DNA from: Marinisporobacter sp.
GTDB lineage: Bacteria > Bacillota > Clostridia > Peptostreptococcales > Thermotaleaceae
Assembly (NCBI GenBank): GCA_025210525.1
Contig: JAOARP010000039.1
Span: forward strand, 124,001 to 188,000
Direction: 5' to 3'
Length of the DNA stretch: 64,000 nucleotides
Part shown: positions 43,741 through 53,262 of the stretch, piece after piece
Numbering within the stretch: the stretch's first letter is position 1
How the letters are laid out: each line of letters begins with the position of its first letter
The notes under the pieces: generated by a model
What the model saw: the letters and a program-made list of their open reading frames with translations, nothing else
Told to the model about the DNA's origin: nothing
Database searches by the model: none
Program-made: the position numbers and the translations under genes

Positions 43741-44478
43741 TTATATATTTTTCCCTGTAGCAAAGGAAATGACCCATATATTTTTAGGATCTGATTTTTT
43801 TATTTCTTTGCTACAAGCATCCGTTGTATTTCCTGTTGTATATACATCATCTACTAAAAGAATATTTTGATCTTTGAATTGTTCTTTAGATTGAATCATA
43901 AATACATTTTTTAAATTATCCTTTCTTTCATCCTTTGTCAATTGATTTTGTGGATTAGTATCTTTTATTTTAATAAGATTTTTCTTCTCTACCTTCCAAT
44001 TCATAGCTTTCCCTATATATTTAGAGATTAAATAAGATTGATTAAATCCTCGATTTTTTTCTTTTTCCTTATACATAGGTACAGGAACAATATAATCTAT
44101 AAAATCTATTTTTTGTCTTTTTAACTTGTCAATCATCATTTCTGCCATATGATAAGCAACATATCTTTGATTTTTATATTTCAACTTATGTACAAGTTCT
44201 TTCATAGGATCATTATATTCAACACAAGAAAATCCTTTTGTAAAATAATGCTTTGTCTTTATGCAATCAGGGCACTCCTTTAGAATATAAAAATCATCTA
44301 AAGGCTTACCACATTTTTCACAGGTTTTATCCTTAATAAATTCTATTTTTTCTCTACAAGAGCTACATAGAGAATATTTTTCTGTTTTTTGAATGCTTTT
44401 ATTACATAAGAGACAATAAATATTCCTAGGATAGATCAAATCAAGAAAAGTATCTATATAAGCATCTAACTTCATCAA
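43741..44478 (-). CDS. comF: ComF family protein (phosphoribosyltransferase-like)
   Basis: A 245-residue protein with a four-cysteine N-terminal zinc ribbon (CLLCNKSI, CSSC, CEKCGKPL, CPDC) and a C-terminal type I PRTase fold with the PRPP loop LLVDDVYTTGNTTDAC near residue 207. ComFC is needed for natural transformation in Bacillus. comFA and comFB are not present upstream here. The order comF-yvyF-flgM is conserved. Confidence 0.9.
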   Translation of the reverse strand: MMKLDAYIDTFLDLIYPRNIYCLLCNKSIQKTEKYSLCSSCREKIEFIKDKTCEKCGKPLDDFYILKECPDCIKTKHYFTKGFSCVEYNDPMKELVHKLKYKNQRYVAYHMAEMMIDKLKRQKIDFIDYIVPVPMYKEKEKNRGFNQSYLISKYIGKAMNWKVEKKNLIKIKDTNPQNQLTKDERKDNLKNVFMIQSKEQFKDQNILLVDDVYTTGNTTDACSKEIKKSDPKNIWVISFATGKNI

Positions 44479-44645
44479 ATTTACTCCTTGTCATGAACAA
44501 GGCTATATAAAGAAACCTTGCAAAATAGATTTATTATCTATTTTACAAAGTTTTCATGAAAATTATTCTATTTTTATTCAAGTTCCATTTATTTTATACA
44601 TTTTATTATATCAAAATAAAGTAACATGTAATAGTACTAATCTCA

Positions 44646-46868
44646 CTAAAATTCAATCAACTTTTCTGTCAAAAACCTTTTAAGTCTTATTCCTAGCCCT
44701 GAATTTCTTCGAATCACACGATAATTATCTACCATATTTTTAAGACTTCCTTCTAGTCCTACCATTACAACTAAGTCCTTAGCTCTTGTAACAGCTGTAT
44801 ATAAAAGGTTTCTTGTAAGGAGCATGGGAGGACCCCAAAAGATAGGCATCACTACAATAGGAAATTCACTTCCTTGGCTTTTATGTATCGTGATACAATA
44901 GGCTAATTCTAATTCATCTAGTTGGGAAAAATCATAAGTCACTAATTTTTCCTCATCAAATAACACGATCATTTCCTTTTCCTCTTGATCAATATTTTGT
45001 ATATATCCAAAATCTCCGTTAAATATCCCTTCCCCTTCTTCTCCATCAAAGGTATTCCATTTTAGATTGTAGTTATTTTTCATCTGCATGATCTTGTCTC
45101 CTACACGAAAAACCTTATCTTTCATCTTTCTTTCTTCCTTTTTAGAACTTGGAGGATTTAGTATTTCCTGTAGTGCATTATTTAACTGAAACATACCTAC
45201 TTGTCCTTTTTTCATAGGAGTGAGTACCTGAATATTTTTAATAGGATCACAGCTGCTGAATTTTGGAAGTCTCTCTTTGCATAGTTCTTCAATAGTCTTT
45301 GCAACCTGTTCTGGATTCCTTTTCTTAATAAAATAAAAATCCTTTTCTTTTTTATTGATATATGGATATTCTCCTTTATTAATTCTATGTGCATTAACAA
45401 TAATCATACTCTCTTGAGCCTGCCTAAAAATTTTGTCAAGCTTTACAATCTTTATAATACCACTATCAATAATATCTCGTAATACATTTCCTGGTCCTAC
45501 TGATGGAAGCTGATCTACATCCCCTACCAAAATAAGCCTTGTTCCAGGGAGTAATGATCTTAAAAGTCCTTTCATCAAAGTGATATCAACCATAGACATC
45601 TCATCTATTATGACCACATCACTAGATAATGGTTCCTCTTCATTTTTTCCAAAATTCATGCCAACTTCTTCATCTATATAAGCATATTCTAGTAATCTAT
45701 GAATGGTCTTTGCTTCTCCTCCTGTTGCTTCACTCATTCTTTTTGCTGCTCTTCCTGTAGGAGCTGCTAGAGCGATACTGAGATTATGACGCTCAAACAT
45801 TTTTATAATACTATTAATCGTTGTCGTTTTTCCTGTTCCAGGTCCTCCAGTAATGACAACTACTCCGTTTTTAGAAGCTTCTTTTACAGCTTCTTTTTGA
45901 TTTGTTGCCAATATAATCTCTTCATTTTCTTCTATTTCTTTTATTTCTTGATCTACGTCATCAGAAATAGGTTCAAGGGTTACCTGTGCCATTCCAACTA
46001 ACTTTTTACAAACATAACTTTCTGCATAAAAATAAGGCATAGAAAAAACAACTATTTTTTCTTCCAAATTTTCTAAATGGATTTCATTATTTAAAGCTAA
46101 CTGAGTCAGTGCATCTTCTACAAGCTCTTTTTTTACATCTAATGTTTTTGCTCCTTCTTCAATCAATTCTTCTCTCGGTGTATAGGTATGCCCTTCTAAA
46201 TTATATTGGGTAAGGACATACTTAATCCCACACATAATTCTATAGGGAGAAGTTGGGTCAAGTCCCATTCTTTTTGCAATAGCATCTGCAATTTTAAATC
46301 CAATACCAAAGATATCATCTGCTAGTCGATAAGGATTTTCTTGTATATATTGAATAGTATTTTCTTTATATTTCTTATGAATTTTTATAGCATATTTCGG
46401 CGTAACTCCATATTCTTGAAGAAATAGGATGATCTCACTAATTTCTCTTTGTTCTTTAAAGGACTCGGCTATTTTTTCTGCTTTTGCTTGTCCTATGCCA
46501 CTTACCTTTGTCAATAAATGAGGTGTATACTCAAGCATTTCTAGGGTATCTTTTCCAAATTGCTCTACTATCTTTTTTGCAGTTTTTTCTCCAATCCCTT
46601 TAATAACCCCTGAAGCTAAGTATTTTTCAATGCCCTCTAATGTATTGGGCATGATTCTTTTATAAGATATGATCTCTAGTTGCTCCCCAAATTTAGGGTG
46701 TTTGATCCATTTTCCAGAAAAAGAAAAAGTTTCTCCTGTATTTACAATGGGCATATATCCTACTACTGTTATTTCTTCCTCTTCCGTTTCAACAATAGCA
46801 ACCGTATACCCATTTGAATCATTTTTGAAAATAATTTCAGATAAAACACCTTGTATTTCTACGTTCAT
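44646..46868 (-). CDS. recD2: ATP-dependent 5'-3' DNA helicase RecD2
   Basis: A 740-residue SF1 helicase. An N-terminal OB-like region is followed by tandem helix-hairpin-helix motifs (KYLASGVIKGIGEKTAKKIV near 83, LLTKVSGIGQAKAEKIA near 118), Walker A GGPGTGKTTT near 343, Walker B VVIIDEMSMVD near 414 and the C-terminal SH3/UvrD-like motif AYCITIHKSQGSEFP. RecD2 acts without RecBC in DNA repair. It is monocistronic. Confidence 0.95.
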   Translation of the reverse strand: MNVEIQGVLSEIIFKNDSNGYTVAIVETEEEEITVVGYMPIVNTGETFSFSGKWIKHPKFGEQLEIISYKRIMPNTLEGIEKYLASGVIKGIGEKTAKKIVEQFGKDTLEMLEYTPHLLTKVSGIGQAKAEKIAESFKEQREISEIILFLQEYGVTPKYAIKIHKKYKENTIQYIQENPYRLADDIFGIGFKIADAIAKRMGLDPTSPYRIMCGIKYVLTQYNLEGHTYTPREELIEEGAKTLDVKKELVEDALTQLALNNEIHLENLEEKIVVFSMPYFYAESYVCKKLVGMAQVTLEPISDDVDQEIKEIEENEEIILATNQKEAVKEASKNGVVVITGGPGTGKTTTINSIIKMFERHNLSIALAAPTGRAAKRMSEATGGEAKTIHRLLEYAYIDEEVGMNFGKNEEEPLSSDVVIIDEMSMVDITLMKGLLRSLLPGTRLILVGDVDQLPSVGPGNVLRDIIDSGIIKIVKLDKIFRQAQESMIIVNAHRINKGEYPYINKKEKDFYFIKKRNPEQVAKTIEELCKERLPKFSSCDPIKNIQVLTPMKKGQVGMFQLNNALQEILNPPSSKKEERKMKDKVFRVGDKIMQMKNNYNLKWNTFDGEEGEGIFNGDFGYIQNIDQEEKEMIVLFDEEKLVTYDFSQLDELELAYCITIHKSQGSEFPIVVMPIFWGPPMLLTRNLLYTAVTRAKDLVVMVGLEGSLKNMVDNYRVIRRNSGLGIRLKRFLTEKLIEF

Positions 46869-46932
46869 AATGTCCTCCTAAAGGCTTTGATATGTGTATA
46901 TTATAACATAAAAATATATACGCTAATCTTCA

Positions 46933-46972
46933 AGTAGACAATAAAACACTCTCTAGAAGTGCTTTATTGTCT
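46933..46972 (-). terminator. Probable terminator after the YvrJ-like gene
   Basis: AGACAATAAA-x-CACT pairs with AGTG-x-TTTATTGTCT over about 14 bp around a short loop, eight bases after the YvrJ stop codon. The T-run is weak. Confidence 0.6.
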
Positions 46973-46979
46973 GCTAGGG

Positions 46980-47123
46980 CTATTTCAAGCTAGCAATAAC
47001 TTTTGTTAACTCATTGATGCTCACACTAAGATTCTCTAGCTTTCCTTCAATCCTAACCAATAAATATACAGAAACAGCAATAGGAAACCCTAGATTGGCA
47101 ACATAAGTAGTAAGCTCTTCCAT
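46980..47123 (-). CDS. YvrJ family small protein (47 residues)
   Basis: A short gene with a near-ideal AAAGGAGGTGGAGGG before ATG 47123. The product begins MEELTTYVANLGFPIAVSVY and continues LLVRIEGKLENL, the pattern of YvrJ proteins: an N-terminal single membrane helix and a short coiled tail. In Bacillus yvrJ belongs to the SigO (YvrI)/RsoA locus. Here a sigma-factor gene lies 61 bases upstream in the same direction, so the association is kept. Function unknown. Confidence 0.85.
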   Translation of the reverse strand: MEELTTYVANLGFPIAVSVYLLVRIEGKLENLSVSINELTKVIASLK

Positions 47124-47184
47124 CCCTCCACCTCCTTTATTTAGATATAGCCCTTCACCTATAGATGATCTTTTAATAAAAATT

Positions 47185-47757
47185 TTAGTATAAAGAAAAA
47201 TATTTTTTCATTTTCTTTAATGCCCTTTCCTTCGTCTTAACAACTGTCTGATAATGTACCCCTAATGCTTTTGAAATTTGTTTCATGGTAAATCCTTTTC
47301 CATAATATAAAATAATAATCTGTTTTTGTTTTAATGTTAAAACATTTAGAACTTTCACTAAAGTCTTGCCATTTTGTGATTTCAATAGATTTTCTTCTAT
47401 ATTTGCCGTTTCATCTACTACTAAATCAATAAAAGATAATAAATCATCTCCTGTATCTATTTGATTGTTAAGAGAAAGCTCTTTCCTTACTTTTTTCCTT
47501 CTATCCATATAGAAGAATTTAAGCTGAAGTTTGATATAACCTAAAAAAGGCACTCCTCTTTTTTCATCAAAAGCATTGATTGCTTTCAATATTTTTAAAG
47601 CTCCTTCTTGAAACAAATCTTTAAATTCTTCCTCCCCAAAATAATATTTTTTAATAGATGTAAAAATCAAAGGCTTAAGTCTTTCAATGATCTCTTCTTT
47701 TGCTTTCAGCTCTCCACCTTTACATCTGTCAACAAGGTCTTTCATTCTATATTCCAT
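47185..47757 (-). CDS. Sigma-70 family RNA polymerase sigma factor (SigO/YvrI-like)
   Basis: A 190-residue sigma factor if started at ATG 47757, which has TTTGGAGG upstream; the frame to 47844 adds 29 unrelated residues. Region 2 is visible (FGEEEFKDLFQEGALKILKAI near 55) and region 4 near the end (LTLKQKQIIILYYGKGFTMK, then ALGVHYQTVVKTKERAL). Size and a following yvrJ suggest a relative of the SigO class or a sporulation/accessory sigma. No anti-sigma gene is adjacent. Confidence 0.82.
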   Translation of the reverse strand: MEYRMKDLVDRCKGGELKAKEEIIERLKPLIFTSIKKYYFGEEEFKDLFQEGALKILKAINAFDEKRGVPFLGYIKLQLKFFYMDRRKKVRKELSLNNQIDTGDDLLSFIDLVVDETANIEENLLKSQNGKTLVKVLNVLTLKQKQIIILYYGKGFTMKQISKALGVHYQTVVKTKERALKKMKKYFSLY

Positions 47758-47980
47758 AGCTTCCTCCAAATAGGAGGATCGATCCTCAAAGTCCCATGGT
47801 CTATAGCAAGTGTAGTCTATATTTTTCAAAAAAGAAAAAATCAACTAATGGCTAGTCGACCCCTATTTCAGACCTCATTTGGTTCACTATTCTTTACTGC
47901 TCTAAAAATTCTTATAAAAATACGAAGACTAAACGTTAGTTGTTTTTAACTATTGAATACTTCCTTACTTTCAAAAATGC

Positions 47981-48014
47981 AAAAAAAGATGAGGCATTTT
48001 AAATACCTCATCTT
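47981..48014 (-). terminator. Terminator of metK
   Basis: AAGATGAGG and CCTCATCTT pair around an 11-base loop, followed by TTTTTGCAT on the minus strand, six bases after the metK stop. Confidence 0.85.
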
Positions 48015-48019
48015 CTTTA

Positions 48020-49210
48020 TTATTCACCTAATGCTTCTTTTCTTAAAATTTCAGCTTTATCTGTTTTTTCCCATGGAAGATCAATATCTGTTCTACCAAA
48101 ATGTCCATATGCAGCAGTTTGTCTAAAGATTGGTCTTCTTAAGTCTAAGTCTCTAATAATTGCTGCTGGTCTTAAGTCAAAGTGCTTTCTTACAAGCTCT
48201 TCTAATTTTTCTTCAGCTACTTTACCTGTTCCAAATGTTTCTACAAGGATGGATACAGGTTGTGCTACCCCAATTGCATAAGCAAGCTCTATTTCACATT
48301 TATCAGCAAGTCCTGCTGCTACAATATTTTTAGCAACATATCTTGATGCATAAGCTGCTGAACGGTCAACCTTTGTTGGATCTTTACCTGAGAATGCACC
48401 ACCACCATGTCTTGCATAACCACCATAAGTATCTACAATGATCTTTCTACCAGTAAGTCCTGCATCTCCTTGTGGTCCGCCGATAACAAATCTACCAGTA
48501 GGATTGATTAAGTATCTTGTATTCTCATCTAACAACTCAGCTGGAACAATATTTTTTACTACATGCTCAATTAAGTCTTTTTCAATTTGTTCTCTTGTTA
48601 CATCCGGACAATGTTGCGTAGAAATAACAATTGTATCTATTCTTACAGGTTTGTCTCCTTCATATTCTACTGTAACCTGTGTTTTTCCATCTGGACGTAA
48701 ATAATCTAGTGTACCATTTTTTCTAACTTCTGTTAATCTTCTTGCTAGCTTATGAGCAAGAGCAATAGGCATAGGCATCAATTCTGGTGTTTCATTACAC
48801 GCAAACCCGAACATAATTCCCTGGTCTCCTGCACCAATTGCTTCTATATCATCCTGCATTGCTCCTTCTTTGCTTTCTAGTGCTTCATCTACACCCATAG
48901 CAATATCAGAAGATTGCTCGTCTATAGAAGTAAGTACTGCACAAGTTTCACAATCAAATCCATATTTAGCTCTATCATATCCAATTTCTTTGATTGTTTT
49001 TCTTACTACCTTTGGAATGTCTACATAACAATTTGTAGTGATTTCTCCTGCTACAAGTACAAGACCTGTTGTTACTGATGTTTCTGCTGCAACACGAGCA
49101 TGAGGATCTTTTGCAAAAATTGCATCTAATATTGCATCTGAAACTTGGTCACATATCTTATCTGGATGTCCTTCTGTAACTGATTCTGAAGTAAATAATC
49201 TTCTTGCCAT
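48020..49210 (-). CDS. metK: S-adenosylmethionine synthetase
   Basis: A 396-residue MetK of standard length: [20 protein letters not shown] at the start, the signature [15 protein letters not shown] near residue 115 and the P-loop-like [19 protein letters not shown] near 260. It makes SAM from methionine and ATP. AGGAGG precedes the ATG. A SAM-I riboswitch in the leader provides feedback control. Confidence 0.98.
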   Translation of the reverse strand: MARRLFTSESVTEGHPDKICDQVSDAILDAIFAKDPHARVAAETSVTTGLVLVAGEITTNCYVDIPKVVRKTIKEIGYDRAKYGFDCETCAVLTSIDEQSSDIAMGVDEALESKEGAMQDDIEAIGAGDQGIMFGFACNETPELMPMPIALAHKLARRLTEVRKNGTLDYLRPDGKTQVTVEYEGDKPVRIDTIVISTQHCPDVTREQIEKDLIEHVVKNIVPAELLDENTRYLINPTGRFVIGGPQGDAGLTGRKIIVDTYGGYARHGGGAFSGKDPTKVDRSAAYASRYVAKNIVAAGLADKCEIELAYAIGVAQPVSILVETFGTGKVAEEKLEELVRKHFDLRPAAIIRDLDLRRPIFRQTAAYGHFGRTDIDLPWEKTDKAEILRKEALGE

Positions 49211-49261
49211 TTGTCTACCTCCTTAATATTGGTTATATTATATTGTTTCCTAAAAAATGCT

Positions 49262-49410
49262 TTAAAAAAACCTCTTCATTACAAAGAAGAGGTTGGATTT
49301 TTCATTGTCCTCATCTTCCAGAAACTATACATTCTGTAGGATTTAGCACCGTGCAAAACTACCGGTTGCCGGGAATCATAGGGCCTAGTCCCTCCTCCAC
49401 TCTTGATAAG
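49262..49410 (-). promoter_or_regulatory. SAM-I (S-box) riboswitch with terminator, controlling metK
   Basis: On the minus strand the aptamer runs 49410-49309: CTTATCAAGAG, GGAGGGA, ACTGGCCC-like ACTAGGCCCTATGA, CCCGGCAACC, GGTGCTAAATCC and closing GATGAG, all in S-box order. The expression platform is the terminator AACCTCTTC / GAAGAGGTT (49294-49269) followed by TTTTTTTAAA. SAM binding should favour the terminator and shut off metK. Confidence 0.97.
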
Positions 49411-49498
49411 GCATCAAGATTTATATTTAATTTTATCAAAGCCATTTTATCATATTTAAAAAATATGTCAACTTTTTTATTTTGGTAAATTGTTCATT

Positions 49499-49963
49499 TT
49501 ACAAACTTACAGCCACATGACTAAGGGTCATAATAATCATTGCTGCAATAGTATTTCCTAAAAATATAGCAACAAATGCATTTTTAAAGGGAATATTAAA
49601 TAATGATGCTGCAATAGATCCAGTCCACACACCTGTTGTAGGAAGAGGTACAGCTACAAATAATAACAGTCCTAAGCTCTTATATTTATGCACTTTCCCT
49701 GTTTTTCTTAAAGTTCTTTTCGTAATCCAATCAACAAGCTTTCTCCAATAGGGATGTTTTTTCATTTTTGTGAAAACAGGCTTTAGTAAAAGCAACAAAA
49801 AAGGCACAGGAATCATGCTTCCAATCCATCCTAATATAGTAGCATGTAGTGGACTTATTCCTTGAGACACTGCTATTGGAATGGCTCCTTTTAATTCTAT
49901 TAAGGGCATTGCTGCTACTAGTAAAATCATTATTTCATTTGATATATATTCAAGTATTTGCAT
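49499..49963 (-). CDS. Small multi-drug export family membrane protein (COG2426-like)
   Basis: A 154-residue protein from ATG 49963, with AGGAAG eight bases upstream. Helices near 12-30, 38-62, 90-115 and 130-152 and the motifs MPLIELKGAIPIAV, FVAVPLPTTGVWTGS and IFLGNTIAAMI are those of the Sm_multidrug_ex family. The family name is historical; the transported substrate is unproven. Confidence 0.85.
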   Translation of the reverse strand: MQILEYISNEIMILLVAAMPLIELKGAIPIAVSQGISPLHATILGWIGSMIPVPFLLLLLKPVFTKMKKHPYWRKLVDWITKRTLRKTGKVHKYKSLGLLLFVAVPLPTTGVWTGSIAASLFNIPFKNAFVAIFLGNTIAAMIIMTLSHVAVSL

Positions 49964-50122
49964 CGTCAAATCTTCCTTATCTAATTATTTTATATATTCT
50001 ACATTTATTATATAGTAAGCTCTACCTTTTATGAAGACCTATTTTCTTTGTAACAATAATTTAATGTTTATTTTCTATGAGTTTTTATATAATTTTATTT
50101 ATATGAGTAAAAGAAAGGATTT

Positions 50123-50842
50123 ATGAATATGAAAAAAATACTAGGATGTGTAAAAAAAGCTGTAGCACAGTTTCATATGATTGAGGATGGAGATGTAGTA
50201 GGTGTTGGTGTTTCAGGGGGCAAAGACAGTACTGCTCTTTTATATGCTTTAAAATTATTTCAAAATTTTTCTCCTGTAAAATATGAGTTAAAAGCTTTTA
50301 CTTTAACTTTAGGATTTGATGGTTTTGATCTTACTCCTTTAAAAAAGCTATGTCATGATTTAAATATTCCCTACATTATTCAACCTACTCAAATTGGAAA
50401 GGTTGTTTTTGAAGAACGAAAAGACAAAAATCCTTGTGCCATGTGTGCTAGAATGAGAAGAGGGAGACTTCATACTCTTTGTAAGGAGCACGGTGTAACA
50501 AAGCTTGCACTAGGACATCATGGAGATGATGCCGTGGAAACATTATTTTTAAGCATGTTTTATGAAAGTAGAATCAGTACCTTTGACCCTGTAACCTTTT
50601 TAGATAGAAAGGATCTAACAATGATTCGCCCCCTTATTTATGCATCAGAAAAAGATATCATTTCTGCTGTTAAAAAGCATAACCTTCCTATTGTAAAAAG
50701 TCCATGTCCTGCTAACGGAAAAACCCAAAGACAATTTATGAAAAATCTCTTAGAAACAATCTATAAAGATATTCCTAATGGAAGAGATCGAATTCTTACA
50801 GCACTAGAAAATAAAGAACAGCTAAATATTTGGATAAAATAA
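50123..50842 (+). CDS. PP-loop ATPase of the TtcA family (tRNA thiolation-type)
   Basis: A 239-residue protein with the PP-loop SGGKDS at 31-36, CAMCARMRRG near residue 106 and a third conserved cysteine in KSPCPANG near 191. These three cysteines bind an Fe-S cluster in TtcA, which makes 2-thiocytidine in tRNA. The segment LGHHGDDAVETLFLSMFYES is also typical. In Firmicutes such proteins may act on other tRNA sites, so the product is called TtcA-like only. Confidence 0.85.
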   Translation: MNMKKILGCVKKAVAQFHMIEDGDVVGVGVSGGKDSTALLYALKLFQNFSPVKYELKAFTLTLGFDGFDLTPLKKLCHDLNIPYIIQPTQIGKVVFEERKDKNPCAMCARMRRGRLHTLCKEHGVTKLALGHHGDDAVETLFLSMFYESRISTFDPVTFLDRKDLTMIRPLIYASEKDIISAVKKHNLPIVKSPCPANGKTQRQFMKNLLETIYKDIPNGRDRILTALENKEQLNIWIK

Positions 50843-50902
50843 TTTTTGTATCATATTTTTCACCCTCTCATATATATATTCATATAAGGGGGTGTTTTCT
50901 CT

Positions 50903-51445
50903 TTGAAGGACGATTATCATAAATACCTATATAAAAGACAAGTACATTATACAAACGAAAATGCTTCAGATATATTATCGGAAGCAATCAAGGAAAAAAT
51001 TTCAAACCAAGCAGTTATCCTATGTATCGGAACAGATCGCTGTATTGGTGATGCTTTAGGTCCTTTAGTTGGTACAATGCTTCAAAATAAAAATTTTAGA
51101 TTTCCTGTCTATGGTACCTTAGATGAACCTATTCACGCAGTCAATCTTAAAGAGTCTATGAAAAAAATAAAGGCTAAACACCCTAATGGATTCTTTATTG
51201 CAGTAGATGCTTGCTTAGGAAACGAGAAACTTATTGGTAATATTCATATAAAAAGAGGTCCCATTTATCCTGGGAAAGGTGTGGGAAAAAGACTTCCTAG
51301 TGTAGGACAGCTATCTATTGTCGGAATTGTTGATAAGCTTAATAAGGAAGACTGTTTTTCTATCCATAATATCAGGCTAAGCCTTATAATGAAAATGGCA
51401 GAAGTGATTGTAGATTCCTTTATGTTAGCAACTTATTTATCCTAA
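50903..51445 (+). CDS. yyaC: Spore protease YyaC
   Basis: A 180-residue protein from TTG 50903, behind AAGGGGGTG. CIGTDRCIGDALGPLVG near residue 42 and FIAVDACLGNEKLIGNIHI near 92 are the YyaC/hydrogenase-maturase-like protease signature. YyaC is a sporulation protein related to the germination protease Gpr. Its presence supports a spore-forming host. Confidence 0.88.
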   Translation: MKDDYHKYLYKRQVHYTNENASDILSEAIKEKISNQAVILCIGTDRCIGDALGPLVGTMLQNKNFRFPVYGTLDEPIHAVNLKESMKKIKAKHPNGFFIAVDACLGNEKLIGNIHIKRGPIYPGKGVGKRLPSVGQLSIVGIVDKLNKEDCFSIHNIRLSLIMKMAEVIVDSFMLATYLS

Positions 51446-51448
51446 GGG

Positions 51449-51472
51449 GTTGTAGGAATAGATCCTACAACC
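51449..51472 (+). terminator. Terminator of yyaC
   Basis: GGTTGTAGGA pairs perfectly with TCCTACAACC around four bases, followed by TTCATATTTATA. It may also serve the convergent HTH gene. Confidence 0.75.
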
Positions 51473-51488
51473 TTCATATTTATATCAG

Positions 51489-52028
51489 TTATTGATATCT
51501 TTGTAAAAATTCCCATAAAGCTTGATTGATGATATCCTGCTGCTTAAATTCTCTATGTTTTTCTACAAACTCATTAAAGGATTCTAGTACCTCTTCATAC
51601 ACTTTTATGCTCTTTACACATAATTGTCCTTTAAATTTTTTTATTTTTAATATCTTGACCTGTCCTTCAGATTCTCTTTTCCAAATACGAACCATAGATT
51701 TTAAATCATCAACCATATCAATAAGTTCTTCTAATTGAATCGTTTTTTCTTTTGTAAGAATTATATTACTTTTTATTACTTTTTCTTCTACCTTTTCTTG
51801 TTCATTTTCTATTTTATTTCCTTTTATTAATTCTATTGCTTCATCTTTCATATATTGATTTTTATCTCTACTAAATATGTATCCTTCTTTTTCAAAACGA
51901 TTTCTTATGGTGGTTTTTCCAATTTTGAGTTCCTCACATACCTTTCTAATGCTACGCTCTTTCACCATTCTATTAAAATTCTTCACTTGTATTTCAATAG
52001 GAAGTTCATTAAATGTTTCCTTTTTCAT
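51489..52028 (-). CDS. HTH protein of unknown function
   Basis: A 179-residue protein from ATG 52028, with ATGGAGGG upstream. Residues 20-50 (MVKERSIRKVCEELKIGKTT, then IRNRFEKEGY) form a helix-turn-helix of the kind that picks short repeats. A charged coiled middle follows, and the end (SIKVYEEVLESFNEFVEKHR, then DIINQALWEFLQ) has a ribbon-helix-helix-like pattern. A DNA-binding regulator is likely. It is divergent from pyrBI but nothing ties it to that operon. Confidence 0.6.
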   Translation of the reverse strand: MKKETFNELPIEIQVKNFNRMVKERSIRKVCEELKIGKTTIRNRFEKEGYIFSRDKNQYMKDEAIELIKGNKIENEQEKVEEKVIKSNIILTKEKTIQLEELIDMVDDLKSMVRIWKRESEGQVKILKIKKFKGQLCVKSIKVYEEVLESFNEFVEKHREFKQQDIINQALWEFLQRYQ

Positions 52029-52169
52029 TAAGAATCCCTCCATCAGTAATATAAAGTAACATAAAGTAATATTCTTGGTATTGTAATTATTTTCCTTCTT
52101 TTACTTTTAATTCTTATTTTTATCATTGACATAACCAAACTTCTATGATAGTCTGATATAGATAAAAAA

Positions 52170-52316
52170 AGACCTTTAACTTAGCCCTGTGAGGTTAAAA
52201 AGGCAAGCATAAACTATATTTGCTATATTCTATAGTAAATCATCTAGTTCATCGTGCCTTTTACCTTTATGGTTGAAAGGCTTTTTTAGTACCTTTAATC
52301 TGGTTCCGAGAGACCA
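52170..52316 (+). promoter_or_regulatory. pyrBI leader: PyrR-type attenuator and second PyrR-like element
   Basis: Element 1 (52172-52203) reads ACCTTTAA, loop CCTGTGAG, then AAAAAGG; the loop fits the PyrR consensus CCNGNGAG. Its 3' side (52194-52204) can pair with GCCTTTTACC at 52256-52265 as an antiterminator. That segment otherwise forms the terminator GCCTTT / AAAGGC (52256-52281) before TTTTTT. Element 2 (52291-52322) repeats the ACCTTTAA...AAAAAGG frame with loop TCCGAGAG and runs into the pyrB ribosome binding site. TTGACA at 52126 is a possible -35. Confidence 0.8.
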
Positions 52317-52332
52317 AAAAGGAGGAAAAAAA

Positions 52333-53262
52333 ATGGATAAATTAAGACATCTTATTGACCCTGAGGATTTTACAACAAAAGAATTAGACGAACTAATAGA
52401 ACTTGGAAAGAAAATGTATCAACATCCTGAAAAATATCAAGAAATCTGCAAGGGAAAAATTTTAGCTACACTTTTTTACGAGCCTAGTACGAGAACAAGA
52501 CTAAGCTTCGAATCAGCTATGCTACGACTTGGAGGACAGATCTTAGGCTTTAGCGATGCTGCTACAAGCTCTGTATCAAAGGGAGAAAGCATTGCAGACA
52601 CAATAAGAGTAATCTCTAGCTACGCTGACATTTCTGTTATGAGACATCCTAAAGAGGGAGCTCCAAAGCTTGCTTCAAAGTATTCTGATATTCCTATCAT
52701 TAATGGAGGAGATGGCGGTCATCAGCATCCAACGCAAACACTTACTGATTTACTAACCATTCATATGCACAAAGGATCTTTTGAAAATCAAACTATTGCA
52801 TTTTGTGGAGATTTGAAATTTGGAAGAACGGTTCACTCTTTAATTAGAACACTAGCAAGATACAACATCAATAAATTTATCTTAATCTCACCAGAAGAGC
52901 TTTCACTACCTGATTCATTAAAAAGAAGTCTTTTAAGAAATGGCGTTACATTAAAAGAAGTAAGTACCTTAGAGGAAGTCATTGATGAAATAGATATTCT
53001 ATATATGACAAGAATACAAAAGGAACGTTTCTTCAATGAAGCTGACTACAACAGACTAAAAGGTTCTTATATCTTAGATTTAGCAAAAATTAAAAATGCA
53101 AAGAAAGACATGATTATTATGCATCCACTTCCTAGAGTTAACGAAATAGCTTACGAAGTAGATCTAGACCCACGTGCTGTATATTTTGAACAGGCAAAGC
53201 TTGGCGTTTATATTCGAATGGCACTCATTACTAAATTATTGGGGGTGGATTTAACATGTTAG
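52333..53262 (+). CDS. pyrB: Aspartate carbamoyltransferase catalytic subunit
   Basis: A 309-residue enzyme from ATG 52333 ([13 protein letters not shown]) behind AAGGAGG; the frame opening at 52273 lies inside the leader. The carbamoyl phosphate site [12 protein letters not shown] near residue 54, [11 protein letters not shown] near 133 and [10 protein letters not shown] near 264 are present. It catalyses the first committed step of pyrimidine synthesis. It overlaps pyrI by seven bases. Confidence 0.96.
   Translation: MDKLRHLIDPEDFTTKELDELIELGKKMYQHPEKYQEICKGKILATLFYEPSTRTRLSFESAMLRLGGQILGFSDAATSSVSKGESIADTIRVISSYADISVMRHPKEGAPKLASKYSDIPIINGGDGGHQHPTQTLTDLLTIHMHKGSFENQTIAFCGDLKFGRTVHSLIRTLARYNINKFILISPEELSLPDSLKRSLLRNGVTLKEVSTLEEVIDEIDILYMTRIQKERFFNEADYNRLKGSYILDLAKIKNAKKDMIIMHPLPRVNEIAYEVDLDPRAVYFEQAKLGVYIRMALITKLLGVDLTC

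Noticed and set aside
43556-43777. 73-codon minus-strand frame overlapping yvyF and comF
   Set aside because: It overlaps the N-terminal part of yvyF in another frame and has no family features.
44522-44545. AAAATAGAT / ATCTATTTT hairpin after recD2 as a terminator
   Set aside because: The stem is perfect but AT-only and no T-run follows on the minus strand, so it may be chance in AT-rich DNA.
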